Of a stretch of DNA of 64,000 nucleotides, positions 1 through 8,402 are shown in pieces. How positions within the stretch are numbered: the first letter of the stretch is position 1; each line of letters opens with the position of its first letter. The notes beneath the pieces were generated by a model. It was given only the letters and a program-made list of their open reading frames with translations. It did not search any database and had not been told where the DNA came from. This DNA is from Streptomyces sp. A 4/2 (lineage in GTDB: Bacteria; Actinomycetota; Actinomycetes; Streptomycetales; Streptomycetaceae), in the NCBI RefSeq assembly GCF_940670765.1, contig NZ_CALNVW010000002.1, forward strand, positions 1 to 64,000, written 5' to 3'. The translations under genes were made by a program, and so were the position numbers.

Positions 1-205
1 GCCGCAGCTGCTCGACCTCCCTGAACGAGCCCGGGTCCACCAGCAGCTCGATGCGCTCGCGCGCCGTCAGCTTGCCCTTCGCGTGCTGGGCCTCGGTCGC
101 GCGCTCACTCGGTCCGCGCCGCGCCTGCTCACGCAGCGCCAGCAGCTCGGCCACCCGGCCACGCGCGTCGGTGGGCTCACCCACGGTCTCGTCCAAAACG
201 GTCAT
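1..205 (-). CDS. pccB: acyl-CoA (propionyl-CoA) carboxylase beta subunit, N-terminal part
   Basis: Only the first 68 codons are in the window; the gene runs off the left edge. The N-terminus reads MTVLDETVGE and goes on to GKLTARERIELLVDPGSF, which is the characteristic opening of carboxyltransferase (beta) subunits of actinobacterial acetyl/propionyl-CoA carboxylases. These transfer carboxyl groups from biotin to acyl-CoA and so supply malonyl- or methylmalonyl-CoA for lipid and polyketide synthesis. The ATG at 205 is preceded by a weak AGGG. Family assignment is confident; propionyl versus acetyl preference cannot be judged from this fragment. About 200 bases separate it from the PL8 gene; I see no gene there. 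Confidence 0.85.
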   Translation of the reverse strand, partial: MTVLDETVGEPTDARGRVAELLALREQARRGPSERATEAQHAKGKLTARERIELLVDPGSFREVEQLR

Positions 206-406
206 GTACTGACCCTACGAAGCCTGCCAAGAAAATACGCAGTGCACTTCGTACAGTCTCCGGACCAGTTTCCTGGTTGCCCTGGACAGAAGTCCCCGGC
301 CGATCGGCCGAAGTACCAGTCCAGGGCCACCCTGGATTGTGCAGGTCCTACAAGTGGGGTCCTGCGGGGGTCTCCCGCCGGGCCCGGCCCGCCGGGTCGG
401 CCCGGA

Positions 407-2797
407 TCAGCCGAGCGTCACCTGACAGGTGTGCGTCGCCCCCACCGTGCCGGGGGTGATCCGCAGCCGCAACGAGCGCCCGGTGGACAGTACCTGCACC
501 GAGGGGTCAGCTGCGGTCACCCGGCGTACCGGCTGCTTCCAGGTGATTTCCACCGGCTGTCCGGTGCGCGGCGGCTCACTGATGTGCAGGGTCGCGGTGC
601 GCTGCTTGCGCCGCACCAGGACGCTCGCCGGGGCGGAGGCGGTCAGCGGGCCCACCGTACCCGCCTGCCAGAAGTTCGCGGCGGTCAGTCCGAGCGAGCG
701 GACCGCGACGGCCTGCCGCGCGGCCGTATTGGCGAGTACCTCCAGCCAGCCGTGGTCGTCCGCGCGGGCCGCGAGCGTACGGCGGGAGGCGCCGGGCATC
801 AGCAGGTAGGCGTAGGACGCGTCCGACGGGTCCTTGCCGTGGTCCAGCCAGAGGGTCTGGAAGGTCCTGGTCTGCTGTTCGGTGGAGCTGGTGGTGTTGA
901 TGTCGTTCCACGACCCGGTGCGGGCCTCGCGCAGGGTGTGCAGCGCGTCCGTGCCGCCGGGGAAGACCCAGCCGCCGTGGCCCGCGAGGTGCGCCCACTT
1001 CGGGCGGCGGCGCTCGTCGAGGGTGAACGCGCCCTTGCCGCCCGCGCCGAGGTTCCGGTTGTCGACGACCGTCTCGACCGGGACGCCGTCGGTGGCGGTG
1101 ATCCCCGCCCCGAGGCAGATCACGGTGTCGGCGACGCAGAACCAGGACTTCCGGGCTTCGAGGGTCGAGTTCAGCCCCTTCACATGCTGGCCGACGGCGG
1201 CGAACTCCCCGTCGCTCGCACCGCCCACCCACTGGACGGCGGGCTTCGCCGCGCCCCACTCCCCGCCCGCACTGTCGGCAAGTCGCTTGGTGGACACGGT
1301 CGTTCCGGGCATCCGGTACGGGTCGACGGTCGGCCAGAACCAGTCCGTGTACTGGTCGTTGGCCTGCTCCCCCGGCCACCAGTAGAGCATTCCGGCGCCG
1401 GTGTGCCAGCCGTGCGGGTTCTCGCCGTTGCCGCACTCGTAGTACGAGATGCGCTCGGAGCTCATCGAGAGGTTCGCGGCCCAGCCGGGGCGGCGGTGGA
1501 CGGCCCGGTCCATGGACGCGAACAGCGCGTGCGCGACCGGTTCCGGGGCCGCCTTCACCGGGGCATCGGCGACCGCCTGGAGCCGGGAGAGGTCCGCGAC
1601 GCCGAACTGGGGGGCGGTGAGCGGCGGCGTGACGGTGTTCCGCCGGATCCAGCCCTTGATCATTCCCTGCCAGCGCAGCCGCTCCTCGTCCGGCGCTCCG
1701 CCCGCGATGACGGCCATGGCGGCGATCAGCCCGTTGCCGTGGAAGTGGTCGCTGCGCATCACGTGCGCGTCGTCACCCTTGAGGTAACCCCGGCTCACCG
1801 CGCGGCCGTTGACGCTGTCCATCGCCAGACCGTTGTAGATGACCGGCGCGTAGGCGTGCTCGACGCTGTCCAGGATGATCTGCCGGTTGGGGTCGGTGAC
1901 GTCCCAGGTGGAGCCCGCGAGCAGGGTGAAGAGCCTGCCGAGCCCGTCGAGCATGACCTGTCCGTACGTACCCGAGTAGGCGATCGTGGTGTGCTGGATG
2001 AACGAGCCGTCGGCGTGCAGGCCGTCGCCCTCGGTGACGTACGGGAACACCGGCGAGAGGGCGTCCCTGGCGAGCGCGATCTTCTCGGCGGAACGGCCGT
2101 TGACCCCGCGCATGGCGACCGAACGGCAGAGGTCGACCCGGTTGGCGCCGGTCGACGTGCCGGAGTAGTCGGCGAGGACGGCGTCCGGAATGAAATGGTC
2201 GACGGCGGCGCACGCCGCCTGGATCTGCGCCTCGGTGAGGTGGTCGTACAGCGCGGCGACCAGGTCCATGAGCAGGCGCGGGCTGCCGATCTGCCACTCC
2301 CACCAGTTGCCGTAGGGGGTGGTTCCCGCGTGGTAGACCTTCGCCGAGACGTGGTCGATGCCGCTGATCACATCGGCGAGCAGGCCCGCGTCGCCGGTGA
2401 GTCCGGTGCCGTCCTGGAGGTAGGCCTGCGTCATCGTCCAGAGCCGCGAGTAGCTCTGGGTGATCCCGGCCGGCGGGTCGAACGGGCAGTCCGCCCAGAG
2501 GGACGTCGCGGCGGGGGCCATCGAGGCGCGGAAGCCGGCGGCCATGGTGCCCGTCTGCTTGAGCCGGGTGGCGTAGGGCTCGGTGGTCGCGTCGTAGCCG
2601 GTGCCGAGCGCGAGGTCCAGCCAGCGTCCGCGCAACGTGGCGAACTCGTCGCCGCCCGCGGCAGCGGCCGGCGCCGTGGTCCCGGTCGCGGTGGTGCCCG
2701 GTGCGGCGGCGGCGTACGGCACGGCGGTGAGGGTCAGCGCACTCGCGCCCGCGGTGGCGAGGAAGGTACGGCGGGACCAAGGGGGCAACAGGGGCAC
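407..2797 (-). CDS. secreted polysaccharide lyase family 8 (hyaluronate/chondroitin lyase type)
   Basis: About 796 aa. A Tat signal begins at residue 8 (SRRTFLATAGASALTL), so the folded enzyme is exported. The body matches PL8 lyases, which cleave uronic-acid-containing polysaccharides by beta-elimination. The PL8 catalytic residues are visible: Asn about 219 (TGANR), His about 269 and Tyr about 278 (QHTTIAYSGTYG), plus the aromatic substrate patch NWWEW about 164-168. The GTG at 2797 was chosen because GGGAG lies just upstream and it places the Tat motif near the N-terminus; an in-frame extension to 2944 would run through a terminator hairpin and is unlikely. The natural substrate (hyaluronan, chondroitin or xanthan) cannot be fixed from sequence. 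It lies downstream of and parallel to a GH101 gene. Confidence 0.88.
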   Translation of the reverse strand: MPLLPPWSRRTFLATAGASALTLTAVPYAAAAPGTTATGTTAPAAAAGGDEFATLRGRWLDLALGTGYDATTEPYATRLKQTGTMAAGFRASMAPAATSLWADCPFDPPAGITQSYSRLWTMTQAYLQDGTGLTGDAGLLADVISGIDHVSAKVYHAGTTPYGNWWEWQIGSPRLLMDLVAALYDHLTEAQIQAACAAVDHFIPDAVLADYSGTSTGANRVDLCRSVAMRGVNGRSAEKIALARDALSPVFPYVTEGDGLHADGSFIQHTTIAYSGTYGQVMLDGLGRLFTLLAGSTWDVTDPNRQIILDSVEHAYAPVIYNGLAMDSVNGRAVSRGYLKGDDAHVMRSDHFHGNGLIAAMAVIAGGAPDEERLRWQGMIKGWIRRNTVTPPLTAPQFGVADLSRLQAVADAPVKAAPEPVAHALFASMDRAVHRRPGWAANLSMSSERISYYECGNGENPHGWHTGAGMLYWWPGEQANDQYTDWFWPTVDPYRMPGTTVSTKRLADSAGGEWGAAKPAVQWVGGASDGEFAAVGQHVKGLNSTLEARKSWFCVADTVICLGAGITATDGVPVETVVDNRNLGAGGKGAFTLDERRRPKWAHLAGHGGWVFPGGTDALHTLREARTGSWNDINTTSSTEQQTRTFQTLWLDHGKDPSDASYAYLLMPGASRRTLAARADDHGWLEVLANTAARQAVAVRSLGLTAANFWQAGTVGPLTASAPASVLVRRKQRTATLHISEPPRTGQPVEITWKQPVRRVTAADPSVQVLSTGRSLRLRITPGTVGATHTCQVTLG

Positions 2798-2843
2798 GGC
2801 GAACTCCCGGGCGAAGAGGGGGTGTCGAGAACTACTCCTGGCG

Positions 2844-2887
2844 GTTCTAGCAGGGCTTTCGGGGCCGGAGCAATGGTCTGGACAACA
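2844..2887 (-). promoter_or_regulatory. candidate promoter and DasR-like operator of the PL8 gene
   Basis: On the minus strand TTGCTC (2873-2868) and TAGAAC (2849-2844) are 18 bp apart and form a plausible -35/-10 pair about 45 bases before the GTG. Overlapping the upstream edge, 2872-2887 reads AATGGTCTGGACAACA. Twelve of its 16 bases match the known GlcNAc-responsive DasR element (ASTGGTCTAGACCAST), and the AGACCA half is perfect on the minus strand. DasR control would suit an enzyme releasing amino-sugar oligosaccharides. Inferred from sequence only. Confidence 0.45.
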
Positions 2888-2892
2888 CAAAC

Positions 2893-2941
2893 AGAAAGCG
2901 CTTGCCCCCGGATCCTCACGAACCGGGAGCAAGCGCTTTCT
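2893..2941 (-). terminator. long hairpin between GH101 and PL8 genes, probable terminator
   Basis: A 13-bp perfect inverted repeat (arms starting AGAAAGCGCTTGC at 2893 and ending at 2941) continues after one mismatch with CCCGG/CCGGG around an 11-base loop. It sits 43 bases after the GH101 stop and is followed on the minus strand by T-rich CTGTTTGTGTTG, as an intrinsic terminator should be. Each arm is also a near-palindrome (GAAAGCGCTTGC) resembling LacI/CcpA-type operators, so an operator role is possible. Confidence 0.65.
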
Positions 2942-2983
2942 CACCGACTGCGCGAAACGGTCGGCCCGACTGCGCGAAGAGGG

Positions 2984-5900
2984 TCAGCCTCCGCAGTGGA
3001 AGCGGGCGTCACCCCAGTCCGCGTGATCGTTGCCGGGGCCGTCGCCACCGTCGCCGGTCACCAGATCGACGTACTTGGCGCCGGTCACGTCGGCCGTCAG
3101 CGACCAGGCGTCGTCGGCGCCCTTGAGGACCGGCGACTTCACCTTCTCCGTGCCGTCGGCGGACACGATGAACTGGACGCTGCCACGGGTCCCCTGCGAG
3201 GCGTCCTGGCCCACCTGGGCGGTGAAGGAGGTGCACTGACCGCCGAGGTAGTAGCGGATCGTGCCGGGCGACGCGGTGCCGAGACCCTTGGCGAAGACCA
3301 CACCGTTGACGGTCAGCGGCTTGCCGTCACCGGCGGCCTGCTCGCCGTTCTCCTGGTCCTTCTCGGCGGGTCCCCAGCCGTTCTCCATCGACGTCCAGTC
3401 GAGATCGCTCGCGTAGGTGTCCTTGACCGGCGGCGGCGGGAGCGTGGTGACCGAGGTGGCCGCCGTGAGCTTCCTGGTGGCGCCGCCGACCGTGTAGGTG
3501 CCCGTCGCGCTCAGCTCGTACGGCTGGTGCGCGGCGTCCACCGGCGGGGTGACCTGCCAGACGCCCGTGACCTCGGCGCCCGGTGCGACCGAGTCGAAGG
3601 TGACGGGGCCCGCGGGCTCCGCCTGCCAGCCCTCGGGGAGCTTCAGGCTCACCGAGACGCCGGTCGCCGCGGTCGTCTCGTCGTTGGCGAAGGTCACCGA
3701 GACCTTGTTCTTGGCGCCCGGCTCCAGGGTCTGCGCGGCCGGGTCCACGGAGAGCGTGCCGCAGGCCGCCTGCTCGCTCGCCGGGCCGAGGTCGGTGACG
3801 GTGAAGTTGTCCAGGACGAAGTCGGCTCCCGCGGCGGCTCCGTCGAGCTTGCGCAGCCCGGTGAAGGTGTCGCCGCAGCCCGCCGTGACGTTCTCGCTGA
3901 AGTGACCGGTGGTGCGCTGCTCGCCGATCGGGGTGGACCGGGTCTCCACCGATTTCGCCCCGGAGCCCGACGTGCGGTCGTAGCCGTCGACCCAGGCGTA
4001 GGAGCCCGCGTCGCTCGACTGGTAGTCGAACTTCACCTGGTACGCGTGGCCGTCGGTCATCGGTACGGTCCACGGCGCCGTCCGGTAGACGACGCCGGTG
4101 TTCTCCTCGTGGGACTTCAGCGACTGGCCGCCCCCGATCACGTCGTCGACGGCCTTGCCGTTCCAGCCCGCCTGCGTGTACGGCGCGTGCTTCTGCGCGA
4201 TGTGCGTACGGGGGTCCGTGGAGCCGCCCGCGTCGCCCTTGAGGAAGGGGCCCCAGCCCTGGTCGACGTTCTCGAAGTCCTCGTACGCGACCGTGCCCGC
4301 CTTGACGGTGGGCGCGTTGGCCACCACCCGGACGTCATCGAGCCTGACCGTGGCCGGTGAGCCCTTCGCCGCCTCGATGCGGAAGGTCGTGGCGCCGTTC
4401 TTCGGGGCGGTGAAGTTCACCGCGGCCCGCTGGAAGTAGGTGCCGTGCCAGTCGGAGGCGTCGACCAGGTTCTTCGCGGTGGAGCGTTCGACGGCCACCG
4501 ACGCGCCGCCCGCCGAGAGTGTCGTACGTCGCGACTTGCCCGGCTGGACCTCGATCCAGGCGGAGGCGGAGTAACGGGCGCCCGGCTTGAGGCCCTTGAG
4601 CTGCTGGGAGACGGCGGCGGTGCCGGTGCCGGACAGGGCGGCGCTGTTGCGTCCCTGACTGTCCGTGTCCCGTACCGCGGTGCCGGTCTTCTGCCAGTCA
4701 CTCAGCCGCGCGTCGTTGAAACCGGGGTCCTTGACCAGGGTGTCCTGACCCCACTTCGGGTCGGCCTGGCTGGGGGCGTGGTCCGGGTAGAGGACGTACG
4801 GCTGACCCGCGTCCGCCGTCAAGGTGATCTTCCCGTGCACCGGCTTGACCGTGCCGACCTTGGTCCGGCCGTTGTCGGTGAGCTTGTACACGGTGTACTT
4901 CCCGGCGCCCGACACGTCCCAACTGGTCGTGCCGCCGGTCTGGTTGTAGTGGTACAGCTTCTTGCCGCCGTCCCACGGAATCAGGTAGTCGGTCCCGTCG
5001 ATGACCTGCCGCCCGTGGTCGTACACGGCCCGCTTGCCGTCCTTGACGGTGCCGGTCACCCCGCCCGTGAAGGTGATGTCGTTGCCGTCCCAGCGGGTGA
5101 TCTTCTGGTGCTGGAGGTACTTGGCGGGGAGGTCACGCTGCCAGACGTTGTCGTAGAACTTCGTCCAGTCGGTCTCGCCGGTCCAGCCCTCGAACTCCTG
5201 GATGGCGGTCTGACCGAGCACTGGGTCGTTGTTCCAGACGTCCTTCTCGTCGTTCCGGATGAACCGGATGATCTTCGAGTTGAGGCCCTTGTTGGTGGGG
5301 CCGCCGTAGTCCAGGTCATTGGCCCAGTGCGACCAGAGCGAACTCCGCTCGAACTTGTCGCCCCACTCGGAGGCCATGTTCCAGCCCTGGTTGCCCACCG
5401 CCTCGGCCGTCTTGTCGGCGATCCAGCCGTGCGTGTAGTAGACGTCCAGGTAGAGCAGGGAGAGGTTGGGGTCGGTCTCGTTCCTCAGCTGCTGGAGCCG
5501 GTCGACCAGGTTGCCGCTGTTGATGTCGTGGCGCTGGTCGATGTAGTAGCTCTGGTCCAGCCAGTTCCAGCCCTGCGCGGTCTTGTCCACGAGGCTGTCG
5601 TCGAAGTGATTGGCGACCGGGTACGCCTCGGTGGCGTTGATGTGCGCGCCGAAGGTCGCGCCCCACTTCTTGCCGTCCTTGAGCAGCTTGTTGAGGTCGG
5701 TGAGGCCACCGGCCCGGGTGTTGTAGTTGCCGCCGTAGTCCGGGTGCGCCGAGTCGTGGCCCTCCGACTGGTACCCCTTCAGCAGCGCGAGCTGGCCCAG
5801 GCCGTCCGTCGCGAGGGAGATGCGCTTGACGTCGTCGAGGGTGCGCAGGAAGGGGTGGGTGGCCTGGCTGGCGAAGTTGAACGGGATGTGGGTGATCACC

Positions 5901-6829
5901 CGGTCCGGCGTCTGGTTCCCGCCCTTCGGTTCGATGCCGATGGAGCGGAACGCGACGGCGCCGTCCTGCCAGTCGACCTGCTTGTCACCGTTGGCGTCCG
6001 GGGTGACGACGACCTTCGCCCAGGGCAGGTCGTTCCCGCTCTCCGGCTTGGCCGCACCGTCCCCGCGGTAGGTCCACTGGCCGGACCAGACGCCGACGCG
6101 GACACTGCCGTCGGTCTCCTTCTGCGCACGGTGCCAGAAGCGGGCGGCGTCACCGTTGGTGGCGCCGCTCGGCTTGTCGTACGAGGAGTTGGACTCGACG
6201 GCGGCGGCCAGCTGCCCGGTATTGACGATGGCGTACGAGGCCCCGACGGGCGCGGCGTCGGCCGCGGTGCTGTCGGTGACCTTGCCGAACACGTCGGCGG
6301 TGCGGGTGGAGTCGGTGTCGAGCCGGGTGAACGCGGTGGCGGCGCCGGGCTCGTCCGACCCCACGGAGACCAGGTCGTGGCCGGGGATGTCGATGGTCCC
6401 GACCCGGAAGGCCGCGGTGTCGCGGATGGCCGTCACCTTGAAGGTGGTGGCCCGCCCGGAGACCGAGAGGGTGGCATCGATCTCGACGCCGGGCAGCGCG
6501 TCGAAGGTGAGGGTGTACGCGGCGGACGCGGCCTTGACGACCGGAGCGCCCTTCACCTGCACGGGGTAGGCCTTGCCGTTCAGGGTGACGGAGGTGACCG
6601 GCTGCGTACTGCCGAGCAACTGCGCTCCGGTCCCCCGGTCCGTGTACGAGACGACGCGGGGAAAGTCCTTGGCAACGGTGACCGAGAGCTGGGCCGAGCC
6701 GATGACGGCGTCCGCGCCACCGCCCGCCGCGGGGGCGGCGGCGGAGACGGACGACACGGGCCCGGCCAGGGCGAATACGGCTGAGGAGGCGGCGACGAGC
6801 GCGCACACCGATCTGAATCTTCGGGACAT
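2984..6829 (-). CDS. secreted endo-alpha-N-acetylgalactosaminidase, GH101, multi-domain
   Basis: About 1281 aa. The Sec signal peptide starts MSRRFRSVC and ends near AAAPA. A central GH101 barrel carries the nucleophile Asp about 462 (LLYLDVYYTHGW) and probable acid/base Glu about 488 (NMASEWGDKFE). Family GH101 removes the core-1 disaccharide Gal-GalNAc from Ser/Thr of mucin-type glycoproteins. After the barrel come carbohydrate-binding beta-sandwich modules (about 720-1030), a NEW3-type Ig-like domain (about 1040-1125) and a C-terminal NPCBM-like domain (about 1140-1281, galactose binding). The ATG at 6829 has AGGA five bases upstream and starts directly at the signal peptide; a TTG 12 codons earlier has no such support. 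The size is typical of large GH101 enzymes of Gram-positive bacteria. Confidence 0.9.
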   Translation of the reverse strand: MSRRFRSVCALVAASSAVFALAGPVSSVSAAAPAAGGGADAVIGSAQLSVTVAKDFPRVVSYTDRGTGAQLLGSTQPVTSVTLNGKAYPVQVKGAPVVKAASAAYTLTFDALPGVEIDATLSVSGRATTFKVTAIRDTAAFRVGTIDIPGHDLVSVGSDEPGAATAFTRLDTDSTRTADVFGKVTDSTAADAAPVGASYAIVNTGQLAAAVESNSSYDKPSGATNGDAARFWHRAQKETDGSVRVGVWSGQWTYRGDGAAKPESGNDLPWAKVVVTPDANGDKQVDWQDGAVAFRSIGIEPKGGNQTPDRVITHIPFNFASQATHPFLRTLDDVKRISLATDGLGQLALLKGYQSEGHDSAHPDYGGNYNTRAGGLTDLNKLLKDGKKWGATFGAHINATEAYPVANHFDDSLVDKTAQGWNWLDQSYYIDQRHDINSGNLVDRLQQLRNETDPNLSLLYLDVYYTHGWIADKTAEAVGNQGWNMASEWGDKFERSSLWSHWANDLDYGGPTNKGLNSKIIRFIRNDEKDVWNNDPVLGQTAIQEFEGWTGETDWTKFYDNVWQRDLPAKYLQHQKITRWDGNDITFTGGVTGTVKDGKRAVYDHGRQVIDGTDYLIPWDGGKKLYHYNQTGGTTSWDVSGAGKYTVYKLTDNGRTKVGTVKPVHGKITLTADAGQPYVLYPDHAPSQADPKWGQDTLVKDPGFNDARLSDWQKTGTAVRDTDSQGRNSAALSGTGTAAVSQQLKGLKPGARYSASAWIEVQPGKSRRTTLSAGGASVAVERSTAKNLVDASDWHGTYFQRAAVNFTAPKNGATTFRIEAAKGSPATVRLDDVRVVANAPTVKAGTVAYEDFENVDQGWGPFLKGDAGGSTDPRTHIAQKHAPYTQAGWNGKAVDDVIGGGQSLKSHEENTGVVYRTAPWTVPMTDGHAYQVKFDYQSSDAGSYAWVDGYDRTSGSGAKSVETRSTPIGEQRTTGHFSENVTAGCGDTFTGLRKLDGAAAGADFVLDNFTVTDLGPASEQAACGTLSVDPAAQTLEPGAKNKVSVTFANDETTAATGVSVSLKLPEGWQAEPAGPVTFDSVAPGAEVTGVWQVTPPVDAAHQPYELSATGTYTVGGATRKLTAATSVTTLPPPPVKDTYASDLDWTSMENGWGPAEKDQENGEQAAGDGKPLTVNGVVFAKGLGTASPGTIRYYLGGQCTSFTAQVGQDASQGTRGSVQFIVSADGTEKVKSPVLKGADDAWSLTADVTGAKYVDLVTGDGGDGPGNDHADWGDARFHCGG

Positions 6830-6944
6830 GATCCTGAGGTATCCGCGCCACGGCCGTCCGGTCAATGTCCAACGGCCTTACGGGCAGCGGCAGTCCAACA
6901 ACCACTGCCCGAAAGTCCAAGCCGGTCGGAACGACCTGGTGCGG

Positions 6945-7454
6945 TCAGCAGCCGCCGCAGTTGTAGAACGTGACGTCCCAGTGGCTGCCCTCGTCCGCGT
7001 ACACATTGCCGGCGCCGGACTGCCACTGCGGGTAGCCGTCGCCGCGCAGACCGATGTACGCGAACGTGTTCTTGACGTAGTTCGTCAGGCAGGTGGTCTT
7101 GCCGATGTCGAGCTTGTAGCCGTTCCAGTGCGAGTAGGTACCGCTGGCGTGCCCGGTCTCGGTGCCACCGGTGATGTTCGTCGCGCAGCCGTCGGCGCGC
7201 TTCAGTGTCTGGGCACCCTGCGCGGTGGCCAGGTTGAGCTGGTCGAAGGAGGTGCAGGTGGAGTTGTTGCGGTCGGAGCAGCCACCTGAGGAGGACCAGG
7301 TGATGCCGGAGGAGCTGAACATCGAGGTGGCGGTGGCATGGCTGATCTTGGTGGCGGCGAAGGCGTCGGTGGCACCGCCGAGTATGCCGATGCCGGGGGC
7401 GAAGAGGACGCCGAGGACCAGCGCGAGCGCGCCGAGGACCGAGCGGAGCTTCAT
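6945..7454 (-). CDS. small secreted LAS/M15-like peptidase-like protein
   Basis: 169 aa with a clear Sec signal peptide (MKLRSVLGALALVLGV to about residue 32). The mature part contains SHWNGYKLDI, which fits the HxxGxxxD zinc motif of LAS metallopeptidases (M15 D-Ala-D-Ala peptidases), followed near the C-terminus by DEGSHWDVTFYNC, which fits the catalytic Glu and third zinc ligand (ExxHW). Six cysteines suggest disulfides. A peptidoglycan or cell-wall peptide role is therefore plausible, but the protein is short and overall identity to known M15 enzymes was not tested. AGGAGG lies ahead of the ATG, which fixes the start. It lies upstream of GH101 in the same direction. Confidence 0.65.
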   Translation of the reverse strand: MKLRSVLGALALVLGVLFAPGIGILGGATDAFAATKISHATATSMFSSSGITWSSSGGCSDRNNSTCTSFDQLNLATAQGAQTLKRADGCATNITGGTETGHASGTYSHWNGYKLDIGKTTCLTNYVKNTFAYIGLRGDGYPQWQSGAGNVYADEGSHWDVTFYNCGGC

Positions 7455-7624
7455 GGGGGATTCCCTCCTGCTGTGAACCGTGCTGCTGGTGGACCGTGCG
7501 GTCTGTGGGACAGCTGTGCAGGTGGCGCGGGAGAGATACTGCCGCAGTTCTACGCGCGTCCGCCAGAGGGCGGACGGCACTCGTCCGCTACGTCCTCACC
7601 GAACAGGGCAGGAGCACGCAACAA

Positions 7625-7661
7625 GGCGCCCCGGAAGGCGAGTTGAGCCTTCCGGGGCGCC
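7625..7661 (-). terminator. intrinsic terminator after the beta-trefoil gene
   Basis: Perfect 15-bp inverted repeat (arms starting GGCGCCCCGG at 7625 and ending at 7661) around a 7-base loop, 13 bases downstream of the stop at 7675 on the minus strand. Confidence 0.8.
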
Positions 7662-7674
7662 AGGCGGGCGGGTG

Positions 7675-8124
7675 TCAGTCGACCGGCTGCAGGTGCCACT
7701 CGGCGGGCGAACCGGGCTCGGCGACCACGCGGTCACCGCGCGGGGTCAGGTTGAGGTCGGTATGTGCGCTGGTGATGACGAAGCCCTCGTGGGCCCGGCG
7801 GATCTGCCACAGGTCGCGCCCTTCGCCACAGCGGGCCACATCGGTGAACGGCGGGAAGATCGGCACCGGGGCGAGACGCAGACAGCGGTCCTCGCCACGG
7901 ACCTCGGCGATCTGGAACTCATCGCCACCGCGGCGGATGACCCGCCACGCCGCCGCGGGCGAGCACTCCCCGAGCGCACCCTCCCGCCCGTGCTCGACGG
8001 TCAGACACCGGCCGCTCCGCGCGTCACGAATGAGGAAGGCACCGCCCTCGGCGTTGGCGGGGGTGGCGAAGGCCAGGGCCGCGGCGGCGGAAGCGGCGAC
8101 GGACAGCACAGCACGGAAACGCAT
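7675..8124 (-). CDS. secreted beta-trefoil (ricin B-like) small protein
   Basis: 149 aa. Signal peptide MRFRAVLSVAASAAAALAFA followed by an ANA cleavage site. The mature 120 residues show repeated units with the pattern of ricin-B-type lectin folds: SGRCLTVE, DRCLRLAP and a terminal AEWHLQPVD, with W/I-spaced repeats (AAAWRVI, RDLWQI, AEWHL). A carbohydrate- or surface-binding role is inferred from fold resemblance only. ATG 8124 has GGAG about eight bases upstream. It ends in its own strong hairpin, so it is probably monocistronic. Confidence 0.6.
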   Translation of the reverse strand: MRFRAVLSVAASAAAALAFATPANAEGGAFLIRDARSGRCLTVEHGREGALGECSPAAAWRVIRRGGDEFQIAEVRGEDRCLRLAPVPIFPPFTDVARCGEGRDLWQIRRAHEGFVITSAHTDLNLTPRGDRVVAEPGSPAEWHLQPVD

Positions 8125-8309
8125 CACAAGCACTCCACTTGAAGTGAGCGACAGGCGGTCGGACCGACGGTCCGGCCGGGAACGCTCGCGCGCTCCGGGT
8201 GGTGACTCCCCCACCCCGACCCGCCCCAAGAGTCCGTTCACCCGTTCAGCGGGGGGCGTGCCAGGAGCGCACCGGACGAGCCCGTGCGTCCGCACGCCCG
8301 GACAAGATG

Positions 8310-8361
8310 TTGAACTTTGAACAAGATGGGTCTACAGTGAATCTCGTTGAAGGTTAAACAA
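8310..8361 (+). promoter_or_regulatory. yceI promoter with two copies of a 15-bp repressor-like element
   Basis: A good promoter is visible: -35 TTGAAC (8310-8315), 17-bp spacer, -10 TACAGT (8333-8338). Two related 15-mers, TTGAACTTTGAACAA (8310-8324) and TTGAAGGTTAAACAA (8347-8361), match at 12 of 15 positions. One covers the -35 and the other the start of the transcript. This layout suggests repression, for example by a MarR-type protein; the regulator is not identifiable here. Confidence 0.55.
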
Positions 8362-8402
8362 CCTTGTCAGCGATCCCGTCAGACACCACCCGAGGAGGAG
8401 CC

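Noticed and set aside
2798..2944. 49-codon N-terminal extension of the PL8 gene
   Set aside because: It would read through the terminator hairpin and promoter; the extension has no signal character and GTG 2797 has a ribosome site.
83..4360. 1425-codon open frame on the plus strand
   Set aside because: It is antisense to PL8 and GH101, has Arg/Gly/Val-biased composition and no domain; typical long shadow frame in high-G+C DNA.
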